NCBI GenBank assembly: GCA_016839985.1
Contig: JAEOTG010000127.1
Span: 1-8,871, forward strand
Direction of reading: 5' to 3'
Source: Candidatus Heimdallarchaeota archaeon
GTDB taxonomy: Archaea; Asgardarchaeota; Heimdallarchaeia; Heimdallarchaeales; Heimdallarchaeaceae
DNA: 8,871 nt
Every line of letters starts with the position of its first letter. Positions within the stretch are counted from its first letter, which is position 1. The translations under genes were made by a program, and so were the position numbers. Positions 1-6,537 of this stretch are shown piece by piece. Below the pieces are notes generated by a model. That model was not told the DNA's origin. It searched no databases and worked only from the letters and a program-made list of their open reading frames with translations.

Positions 1-1401
1 CCTCCTGAATTCGATTCAATTATAAATGCAACAACAACAGGAGTTCCTTATGTTTATTATGCACCTGCAAACAAAATAAATCATAGTATAGTTATCTCAT
101 ACAGAGTATATGGTGCTTCAGTAAATGATTCTGTAACTCTTGCATTATCTGTTTATAGGGATAAAATTACAAACGCTTCTTTGGATATATTTGATAGTGA
201 GATTGTTTTTGTACCTATGGTTTGGGCAAACATATCAACTTCTACATATGAAGTGTTTAATACAACAATAACTCTAACTGAAAGAACAATTTATTTCTGT
301 GCAAACAACTCATATGGATGGGATTCATGGGGAGATACTGGATTGCTAGAAAGCACAATGAATATCTATAAAATAAATAATGGTTTTCACTTTGAATCTA
401 AAACATTTCTGTCAGAACCTCACACCGAAGTTGATAATGTTAATATGACTATTACGTCTTATAATGCTACTGATTCAGAAACCTTTGGAATAGGATATTA
501 TGTTGTGGAAAGTTCTACAAATAATACAGAAATTGTTTCTTGGACAATGGAAGAAGCTATTTTTGAGACAGTATATAATGTGACAAAAGACAATGGTTTC
601 AATGATACTATAAGGGAATTTTCTCTTTTACTGGGACCTTATAATGTTGGGAATATACTCTATTATCAAGCTTACAATATTTATTATGGGGAGATCTATA
701 ACGAAACAACGGGAGCGTTATATTCTTTACAAATCTATGATTCGCGTCCTCAACTAACACTTAGACCATTGAATGAAAGTTACTTCAATGATGAACGGGT
801 TATATTTTCATATGAAATTGAATTAGCTAGAGGGAATATTACAGGTGTTCTTTTTGACTATGACGATGGTTCCTCATTAGATATATTACCTCTTGATGAA
901 ACTCACTCATTCAATTATACTTATGCAAGGATTACCAATAGATACACAACTACACTTTATGTGAATAATTCATTGGGAACATCAAACAACATCTCTACTC
1001 AAATCATATTAGATTTCGAGGGTCCATTTGTTAATATATTATCACATACGGATAATTCTGTAAATATAACAGATGGGTATGTGGAGTTATATTTCAATTA
1101 CAGTGATGAGTATTCAGGAGTATGGTACGTTTACTTAGATTGGGATGATGGAACAGTATCCAATGTCACAGAGGAAAATTATGCTTATCACAATTTTGTG
1201 TTGAGTGGTGAATATAGTGTAACTATTATGGCTGTAGATAAAGCTGGAAATCAATTCAATATTTCTGTTGTTTTTATTATAGAACTACCAGTTCAAACAA
1301 ATCCACAGCTTTCACCTTTTGGTATAACAGCTGTAATAATTGCTACAATTGCATTAAGTAGCTATTTTTCTTTGAAAAAAAGAAGAAAGAATAAAATTTA
1401 G
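1..1401 (+). CDS. Cell-surface protein with PKD-like domains and C-terminal membrane anchor (5' partial)
   Basis: The reading frame is open from base 1, so the true start lies upstream; the TTG at 181 is only an internal Leu codon. The visible 466 residues are Asn-, Ser-, Thr- and Tyr-rich and carry about 22 N-X-S/T sequons by hand count, as expected for a glycosylated extracellular archaeal protein. Two beta-sandwich, PKD-like units are suggested by the turns YDDG (residues 287-290) and WDDG (381-384); the second is followed by a YSVTIMAVDKAGN strand typical of PKD-like folds. A single hydrophobic helix (about 440-458) and the basic tail KKRRKNKI end the protein, giving an outside-facing topology with a cytoplasmic C-terminus. 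Ligand and function are not recognisable. The gene ends in TAG and is followed by a T-rich terminator, so it is probably transcribed separately from the next operon. An S-layer-associated or sensor protein is possible. Confidence 0.8.
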   Translation, partial: PPEFDSIINATTTGVPYVYYAPANKINHSIVISYRVYGASVNDSVTLALSVYRDKITNASLDIFDSEIVFVPMVWANISTSTYEVFNTTITLTERTIYFCANNSYGWDSWGDTGLLESTMNIYKINNGFHFESKTFLSEPHTEVDNVNMTITSYNATDSETFGIGYYVVESSTNNTEIVSWTMEEAIFETVYNVTKDNGFNDTIREFSLLLGPYNVGNILYYQAYNIYYGEIYNETTGALYSLQIYDSRPQLTLRPLNESYFNDERVIFSYEIELARGNITGVLFDYDDGSSLDILPLDETHSFNYTYARITNRYTTTLYVNNSLGTSNNISTQIILDFEGPFVNILSHTDNSVNITDGYVELYFNYSDEYSGVWYVYLDWDDGTVSNVTEENYAYHNFVLSGEYSVTIMAVDKAGNQFNISVVFIIELPVQTNPQLSPFGITAVIIATIALSSYFSLKKRRKNKI

Positions 1402-1410
1402 TTTGTTGGA

Positions 1411-1435
1411 TTTTTTTTCTTTACATTTTTCTTTT
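1411..1435 (+). terminator. Oligo-T terminator after the surface-protein gene
   Basis: An eight-T run (1411-1418) is followed by five-T and four-T runs up to 1435, starting 10 bases after the TAG stop. Clustered T tracts without a hairpin are the usual archaeal intrinsic termination signal. No strong stem-loop is visible here. Confidence 0.6.
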
Positions 1436-1447
1436 ATGTCATATCAC

Positions 1448-1477
1448 TTATTAATAAAGTAAGGTTAATAAGTCATG
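1448..1477 (+). promoter_or_regulatory. Possible weak promoter and ATG ahead of the winged-helix/RING gene
   Basis: An AT-rich TATA-like stretch (TTATTAATA, near 1449-1457) lies about 25 bases before an ATG at 1475-1477, the spacing expected for a leaderless or nearly leaderless archaeal transcript. A weak AAGG lies at 1461-1464. The ATG is not in the frame of the downstream gene in the sequence as given; it reads nine codons and stops at 1502-1504. The match to a TATA box is poor, so this is tentative. Confidence 0.25.
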
Positions 1478-1491
1478 ATTTTCAATATTAG

Positions 1492-1638
1492 AGTAACATT
1501 TTAGAGCTGATAAAACTGAGTTATGAAAGAGAAGATGTTTATAATTTAGATTTTTCAAAACTTGATCTTCCTGAAATAACTCTATCTAAAGCAAAAAAAA
1601 CACACCTACTCACTCATCTCTTATTATACAGAGGAGTA
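1492..1638 (+). other. Upstream in-frame coding extension of the winged-helix/RING gene
   Basis: The frame of the 1639 gene is open back to the TAG at 1489-1491, and its translation looks like real protein. It has a charged N-terminal segment, then ITLSKAKKTHLLTHLLLYRG (1588-1635), which supplies the first helix that the winged helix after 1639 lacks. No ATG, GTG or TTG occurs in this frame between 1492 and 1639. The start is therefore a rare codon such as ATT (1498), or a one-base change is present. One extra T in the TTTT at 1499-1502 would join the frame to the ATG at 1475 and add 55 residues. That coding continues here is well supported; the exact start is not. Confidence 0.65.
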
Positions 1639-3582
1639 GTGTTATCAAAGTATGCAGAAGAGCATGAAATTTCTATTGCATCAATTAAGGTTTTTGTTCA
1701 ACATCTAATCCAATTACTTGTAGTTAGAGGATATTACCGAAAAGATAAATTCAATGTTTCAGCTGTCTTTAAACATCCTGAAATAAAACCTGGAAGACTT
1801 AGTGTTGTTAGAAAAAACATTCTTGGATTATTGGTATATCCTAATAAAGTAAAGATAAGCGATCTTTCCAAAATTATTGAAATCTCAACGGAAGAAATGG
1901 AAGAGAATTTAAAAATCCTAATCAGTAAGGGTTTATTCATAGGGAGAATAAAAAATAAGGAGATAATGCCTGATTGGATTTGGAAACCTCCTGAAAAAGC
2001 AACAATTACAACAGAGGATACTTTCATTGTAGGAATCTGTATGATGTTACGTAATGCTGAAATAAGTAAAGTAGCAAAACGCACTAGTTTTTCAAAAGAG
2101 GAAATTATTGAGAGAATTGCAAGATTGATGTTATACCGCAAATTAGATGTCAAATTTGATATTGAATCACACCTTGTAGGTTTTCCAAAAGTTTTAGTTA
2201 CTGTAAATAAGTATCATATTTCACCTCGAATTCTTCCTTTAGAAGCTTTGCAAGGTAAGGAAAAAGAAGCTGTAGGTTATGTAATTCTAAAGAAGAAAAC
2301 TTCTATTCAAGATTTAGCTAAATTTATGGATATGGAATCTTTAGATGCAAGTAAAGTTCTTGCACTCCTTACTGCGAGAGGAACTTTTCAATTCATTTTT
2401 GCCGAAACAAATTACATTACGCCTGTTGTAACTCCAGATTTAAAACCTAAAAGGACTATTGAAGAAATGGCAACTTTATCATTCTTCAATTACGAAGCTC
2501 TTTTTGGATTACTTTCTACTCAAGACAAAATTCCATTGAAAAAACTTATGTCTCTAATGAATAGATCAGTCGGTGAGATTCTAGAAGGAGTTATTACACT
2601 GTTACTTGAAGGATTCATATCTTGTACATTGAAAGGTAACGCTCTTTATATTGATGTCATTAGAAGATATAGCAGAGCTCAAGAGGGGACTTTAGAGAGA
2701 TGGGAAAAGATAGTATTAGGAATGGTTGTTGCTAAATCAAGCATAAGTGTTAAAGATATTGCATTAGCTTTAGGAGTTGACAAATATTATGCAATGGAAA
2801 AACTCTATGCGTTTTATGGCAAGGGATTAATTAAAGGGAATATCTCAGGGAACAAACTCGAACCTGATGAGATACCAATTTTTCCACCTTTGGTTCAATT
2901 GGATGATTTACCAATTCATTACCAAGAGATATTTGGATACATAATTTCTAATAAAAGAGTCACACTTAGCAATCTTCAGAAATTATGGAGTAAATCATCT
3001 GTTGCTGTTAAAAATATAGTTTTTGAGATAACAGGTTCTGGATTACTAAATATGAGGTTAAGCGGAAATTCCTTCTATGTTATATCTTTCCAGAAATTTC
3101 TCCCTACTCGAGATTTAGAAGAATTGGGGGAGCAATATGTTCAGATTGTTAATGAAATAGAAAAAACAAGAAGAAAGAGAGTAAAAATGAGTACTCTCGC
3201 AACTAAATCATCCTTAGCAGAAAGAGATGTATTTAGAATAGTTACACAGTTAGCTGCTCATGGATATTATAAAGGAATTATAACTTCCACTTATTTTGAA
3301 AAATTAGATCAATTAATTTTACCATCACTCAAAATGCATTGTTTAAGCTGTGGTAATTTGATTAAATCAGCTTATGAACCTTGTAGCAATTGTAAACAAA
3401 TACCACAAAGATGTATAGTATGTCAAGGACTTATTAAACACGGAGATTCTGTTCTCGAATGTCCTCAATGTTCAAATCTAGCACATAATGATCATATGGT
3501 TCAGTGGTTAAAAATCAAAGAAGAATGTCCGATATGCAAATCTAAGGTTACAATGCAAACACTAAAAGCGTATACTACATAA
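1639..3582 (+). CDS. Tandem winged-helix protein with C-terminal zinc ribbon and NSE1-like RING domain
   Basis: The 647 residues after the GTG read as about eight winged-helix repeats of roughly 70 residues. Approximate limits are (upstream)-45, 55-118, 125-190, 203-262, 281-345, 350-412, 424-486 and 495-560. Each repeat shows a helix, a second helix around a hydrophobic LxxLA/I-type core, a recognition-like helix ending in a G-L/Y-h pattern, and a short wing. The C-terminus carries a zinc ribbon (C568/C571, C582/C585). A RING-like module follows (C592/C595, C608/C611, H616, H619, C630/C633) with the WL pair of RING fingers at 623-624. The spacing C-x2-C-x12-C-x2-C-x4-H-x2-H-x10-C-x2-C resembles the variant RING of NSE1, which also follows winged helices. 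A role as a ubiquitin-type ligase or a nucleic-acid/protein scaffold is inference. The GTG is probably not the real start: it cuts the first winged helix, and the GAGGAG before it is only two bases away. It heads an operon with the next two genes. No specific named family was recognised. Confidence 0.75.
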   Translation: MLSKYAEEHEISIASIKVFVQHLIQLLVVRGYYRKDKFNVSAVFKHPEIKPGRLSVVRKNILGLLVYPNKVKISDLSKIIEISTEEMEENLKILISKGLFIGRIKNKEIMPDWIWKPPEKATITTEDTFIVGICMMLRNAEISKVAKRTSFSKEEIIERIARLMLYRKLDVKFDIESHLVGFPKVLVTVNKYHISPRILPLEALQGKEKEAVGYVILKKKTSIQDLAKFMDMESLDASKVLALLTARGTFQFIFAETNYITPVVTPDLKPKRTIEEMATLSFFNYEALFGLLSTQDKIPLKKLMSLMNRSVGEILEGVITLLLEGFISCTLKGNALYIDVIRRYSRAQEGTLERWEKIVLGMVVAKSSISVKDIALALGVDKYYAMEKLYAFYGKGLIKGNISGNKLEPDEIPIFPPLVQLDDLPIHYQEIFGYIISNKRVTLSNLQKLWSKSSVAVKNIVFEITGSGLLNMRLSGNSFYVISFQKFLPTRDLEELGEQYVQIVNEIEKTRRKRVKMSTLATKSSLAERDVFRIVTQLAAHGYYKGIITSTYFEKLDQLILPSLKMHCLSCGNLIKSAYEPCSNCKQIPQRCIVCQGLIKHGDSVLECPQCSNLAHNDHMVQWLKIKEECPICKSKVTMQTLKAYTT

Positions 3583-3584
3583 AA

Positions 3585-3591
3585 AGGTGAT
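3585..3591 (+). promoter_or_regulatory. Strong Shine-Dalgarno (AGGTGAT) deciding the start of the MazG-like gene
   Basis: AGGTGAT matches the complement of the archaeal 16S 3' end and sits four bases before the TTG at 3596. The other candidate start, the GTG at 3587, lies inside this motif and would leave no ribosome site of its own. Confidence 0.6.
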
Positions 3592-3595
3592 AAAT

Positions 3596-3919
3596 TTGGA
3601 ATTAAACGAGATTATAGAAGAGGTTCGTTATTTTTTACAAGAGAGGGGTTGGTTAAAGTATTCACCAAATGATGTTTTCATTCATTTGATTGAAGAGTTA
3701 GGAGAAATTGGAAAATATCTATTATTTCTTTCAGAATATAAAAAAGAGGATCAAGGACATAAGAAACCACCTAAAGAGGATATGACGAGAGAATTTGCTC
3801 AAGCTTTTTCTTTGTTCTTACAATTATGTATTCTTCTCGATATAGATTTAGAAGAATCTTGGAGAAAGGAAATAAATATTATGAGAGAAAGATTTCCTAT
3901 AAACAATAAACACATATAA
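3596..3919 (+). CDS. MazG-like all-alpha NTP pyrophosphohydrolase-fold protein
   Basis: This 107-residue protein, starting at TTG 3596, is all-helical and about the length of a single MazG-type domain. Helix 2 carries the metal-binding E-x2-E motif (HLIEELGEIGKY, E34 and E37). The matching E-x2-D motif in the later helix appears as E66-F-A-Q69, so the expected Asp is Gln. The end of the domain, ILLDIDLEESWRKE...RERFP, matches the usual MazG C-terminal helix, where GIDLEEA...RFP is common. The family hydrolyses nucleoside triphosphates to monophosphates and pyrophosphate, often for pool cleaning, and acts in the cytoplasm as dimers or tetramers. Because one metal ligand is missing, activity here may be altered or lost. 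The start is 13 bases after the previous stop, which implies co-transcription with the winged-helix/RING gene. The family call is fairly firm; the substrate is unknown. Confidence 0.7.
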   Translation: MELNEIIEEVRYFLQERGWLKYSPNDVFIHLIEELGEIGKYLLFLSEYKKEDQGHKKPPKEDMTREFAQAFSLFLQLCILLDIDLEESWRKEINIMRERFPINNKHI

Positions 3920-3941
3920 TCGTTTGGAGACATATGCAAAG

Positions 3942-4676
3942 ATGCCACCTGAGAAGAAAAAACCAAGAAGCTCAAAAAGGAAAAAAGATAAGATATTCAT
4001 TAAGGTGGAGAATGTCTCAAAATCTTATAAAATGGGGGAAGTAGAGGTAAAAGCTCTAGATGAAATTTCTATATCTATAAAAAAAGGAGGGATAGTTTCA
4101 ATAGTAGGTCCATCAGGTAGCGGAAAGACAACTTTACTTAATCTTATTGGTGCATTAGATTATGTTGATAAAGGAAATATTGCAATTGATGGTCAGAAAT
4201 TAAGCACATTATCAGAAAAAGAACTAAGTTATTTAAGAAGGGAAATTATAGGTTATGTTTTTCAGAATTTTAATTTATTAGAAGAAATAAATGCTGAAAA
4301 GAACATTGAAATGCCGATGATATTAGCAAAGAGACCAAAAGAGGAAAGGAAACAAAAAATTGAGGAATTACTTAAAGCAGTAGGATTATATGACAGACGA
4401 GATCATAAACCTGATCAACTTTCAGGGGGAGAACAACAGCGCGTAGCAATTGCTAGAGCTCTAGCAAATGATCCTGAATTGATTTTGGCTGATGAGCTTA
4501 CAGGAAATCTAGATTCTGATACTGGAGATAAAATAATCAAACTTCTTTTAGAACTAAGTAAGAAAAATAAAAAAACTCTAATATTTGTGACTCACGATAA
4601 TGAATTGGCAATCTTAGCAGACAGACAGTTATACATGAATGATGGTCAAATTCTAAAAGATTTTTCAGCAAAATAA
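3942..4676 (+). CDS. MacB/LolD/FtsE-type ABC transporter ATP-binding protein
   Basis: This is a stand-alone nucleotide-binding subunit of 244 residues with all the ABC motifs: Walker A GPSGSGKT (56-63), Q-loop Q108 in FQNFNLL, signature LSGGE (160-164), Walker B ILADE (181-185) and H-loop H218. The LNLIGALD stretch after Walker A and the FQNFNLL and TGNLD motifs place it in the MacB/LolD/FtsE group, which pairs with FtsX-like permeases carrying extracellular domains. After the Walker B Glu, the family's usual Pro is Leu (DELTGNLD). The N-terminus has a basic extension, KKKPRSSKRKKDK, before the domain. ATG 3942 is preferred because GGAGA lies 11 bases upstream; a TTG at 3924 in the same frame would add six residues but has no ribosome site. 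It follows the MazG-like gene closely. No permease of this class is in the window, so its partner must be encoded elsewhere. Confidence 0.88.
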   Translation: MPPEKKKPRSSKRKKDKIFIKVENVSKSYKMGEVEVKALDEISISIKKGGIVSIVGPSGSGKTTLLNLIGALDYVDKGNIAIDGQKLSTLSEKELSYLRREIIGYVFQNFNLLEEINAEKNIEMPMILAKRPKEERKQKIEELLKAVGLYDRRDHKPDQLSGGEQQRVAIARALANDPELILADELTGNLDSDTGDKIIKLLLELSKKNKKTLIFVTHDNELAILADRQLYMNDGQILKDFSAK

Positions 4677-4688
4677 GAGTGGGAAGAC

Positions 4689-4742
4689 TTTTTTCAAATG
4701 GGAAAAACTACAATATGGCAAATTTATAAATAACCTTTTTTT
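4689..4742 (+). terminator. Oligo-T termination tracts after the three-gene operon
   Basis: A six-T run at 4689-4694 and a seven-T run at 4736-4742 follow the ABC ATPase stop. The second lies just before the expected transcription start of the exporter pair, so it could end the upstream transcript without interrupting the next one. Confidence 0.45.
4718..4732 (+). promoter_or_regulatory. Archaeal BRE/TATA promoter of the exporter pair
   Basis: GCAAAT (4718-4723) fits the BRE pattern RNWAAW and runs directly into TTTATAAATA (4723-4732), a good archaeal TATA box. Transcription would start about 25 bases downstream, near 4753. That leaves a leader of roughly 30 bases with a weak purine-rich AAGGTCAAGGG before ATG 4782. 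The position matches the only real gap between co-oriented genes in this part of the window. Confidence 0.6.
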
Positions 4743-4781
4743 GCTTGTATCAGAGTATCTAATAAGGTCAAGGGTTAGTTA

Positions 4782-6536
4782 ATGAGCTATAAAAAATGGT
4801 TTTTAAAACACATCTTGAAAGAGAAACTATTAACCTCTATATTATTATTATTTCTCATAATTTTTATTGGGACAGTTTCTATTACTCCATTATTTATAGG
4901 TGATATATTTGGAGAATTAGCAAAACCGGATAGATCTTTTCAAATAATTCTAAGGAGCACATTATTCATTGCAGTAGCAGGATTTATTCGAGCGGCAGCT
5001 GATTTTATACAAAGCTATGTAAACGAGGTTTTAGCTCATAAAGTAACAAAAAACGTGACTGAAGAATTTTATGATGACATGCTAGAGAAAAGTCAAGAGT
5101 TTCATGATAGAGTTCGTATAGGCGACATCATGGCAAGAGCAACATATGATACACGTCAAATGAATATCTTCATTGCACCAGGAATAAAATTCTTGTTTGA
5201 AGCATCCTTCACTTTAATTTTTTCAGTCTGTTTGATGCTATGGATAAGTCCGAAGTTAACACTGCTGCTATTAGCTGCTCTACCTTTCTATGTCATAACA
5301 ATTTATGATTATAACAGAAAATTACGACCAATCTCTAAAGCTCAAATGGAACAAAACAGTCTATTAAATGCAAGGTTACAAGAAAGCATAACTGGAATCA
5401 GAGTAATAAGAACATTTGTTAAAGAGGATGAAGAGATCAAGGAATTTGATATTGAAACTGACAAATTAAGAGACATTAACACTAAACGAGGTATAATAAG
5501 TGCAAAATATTATGCAGTTGCGATAACTGTTCTTATCATTGCTCTCAGTTTCTTATGGGGAGCATTTGAAGTGACAGCTGGAAATCTAACAATCGATGAT
5601 CTTGTTACCTATGTCTTCTTAATGATGACTCTGATGATGCCAACTTGGCAATTTGGCTGGACAATTACCCAGTTTCAAATTGGAATGGCTGCTGCAAAAA
5701 GGATATACGAAATGAAAGAACGAGAAGAATATGTCCCAGAACCTTCTTCCCCTATTGATTGGTCAGGCAAAATTAATACAATTAATTTTAATCAAGTTTC
5801 TTTTTCCTATAATGGAAAAAGCAGTAGAAAAAGAGCTCTAGATAACATTAATTTAGAAATTCCTGGTGAATCAACTGTTGCTATAATAGGTAATCCTGGT
5901 TCAGGGAAATCTACACTAATGAAACTCCTTATGCGTCTTTATGATCCAAATGAAGGTACAATAGTTATTAATGAAATTAATATCCGAGATATGTGCATAG
6001 CTAATCTCAGGGAGCATATAGGAGTGATAGAACAAGAAGTATTCTTGTTTAGCAAGACAATAAAGGATAACATAGCATATGGTAAACCAGATGCTACTCA
6101 AGAAGAGATAATTAATGCAGCTAAACTAGCACATGCTCACGATTTTATTATGAGTTTTGAGGGAGGTTACAACTCAATTGTTGGAGAACGAGGAATAACA
6201 TTAAGCGGAGGACAAAAACAGAGAATTTCGATTGCTCGTGCTATATTAGTTGATCCTTCTATTTTAGTTCTTGATGATGCAAGTAGTGCTATAGACGCTG
6301 AAACAGAAAGAAAAATCCAAACAGCAATAGCTAATGTATTAAGAAATCGAACAACGTTTATCATTACTCATAGATTAGCGACAATCAAAAATGCAGATCT
6401 CATTATAGTATTGAGAAACGGACAACTTATGGATAAAGGAACACATGATGAGCTTATCCTCAGAAATATCGATTATAGACGTTTATTTGAGCGATTTTCG
6501 GAATTACCACCAATAAAAATCAGGGGAGATAGTTGA
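4782..6536 (+). CDS. Heterodimeric ABC exporter, half with degenerate ATP site (TMD-NBD)
   Basis: This 584-residue half-transporter has an N-terminal six-helix exporter domain (helices near 16-38, 55-72, 136-155, 157-175, 242-262 and 273-296) followed by an ATPase domain. Visible motifs are A-loop Y343, Walker A GNPGSGKST (370-378), Q-loop Q418, the X-loop-like VGERG (467-471), signature LSGGQ (474-478), Walker B ILVLDD (494-499) and H-loop H530. The catalytic residue after Walker B is Asp499 rather than Glu, which is the hallmark of the non-hydrolysing half of heterodimeric exporters such as TM287/288, TmrAB and BmrCD. Length and layout are normal for the family. The next gene begins one base after the stop and supplies the partner. 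Substrate is not deducible; drugs, lipids and peptides are all known for such pumps. The ATG start is supported by the promoter upstream and by the normal length before the first helix. Confidence 0.93.
   Translation: MSYKKWFLKHILKEKLLTSILLLFLIIFIGTVSITPLFIGDIFGELAKPDRSFQIILRSTLFIAVAGFIRAAADFIQSYVNEVLAHKVTKNVTEEFYDDMLEKSQEFHDRVRIGDIMARATYDTRQMNIFIAPGIKFLFEASFTLIFSVCLMLWISPKLTLLLLAALPFYVITIYDYNRKLRPISKAQMEQNSLLNARLQESITGIRVIRTFVKEDEEIKEFDIETDKLRDINTKRGIISAKYYAVAITVLIIALSFLWGAFEVTAGNLTIDDLVTYVFLMMTLMMPTWQFGWTITQFQIGMAAAKRIYEMKEREEYVPEPSSPIDWSGKINTINFNQVSFSYNGKSSRKRALDNINLEIPGESTVAIIGNPGSGKSTLMKLLMRLYDPNEGTIVINEINIRDMCIANLREHIGVIEQEVFLFSKTIKDNIAYGKPDATQEEIINAAKLAHAHDFIMSFEGGYNSIVGERGITLSGGQKQRISIARAILVDPSILVLDDASSAIDAETERKIQTAIANVLRNRTTFIITHRLATIKNADLIIVLRNGQLMDKGTHDELILRNIDYRRLFERFSELPPIKIRGDS
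6522..6528 (+). promoter_or_regulatory. Shine-Dalgarno (AGGGGAG) for the second exporter half
   Basis: AGGGGAG lies inside the last codons of the first exporter gene and ends nine bases before ATG 6538. It favours 6538 over the adjacent ATG at 6541 and allows re-initiation on a shared messenger. Confidence 0.55.
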
Positions 6537-6537
6537 A

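Noticed and set aside
1475..1504. Nine-codon leader peptide ahead of the winged-helix/RING gene
   Set aside because: No attenuator or repeated codons are visible, and the short frame is better explained as the true N-terminus cut off by a one-base difference.
1734..2153. Minus-strand open frame of 139 codons
   Set aside because: It lies fully inside the winged-helix/RING gene, has no ribosome site, and its Ile/Ser-rich product resembles the reverse reading of AT-rich coding sequence.
3587..3595. GTG 3587 as start of the MazG-like gene
   Set aside because: It sits inside the AGGTGAT ribosome site that fits the TTG at 3596, and only adds three residues before the first helix.
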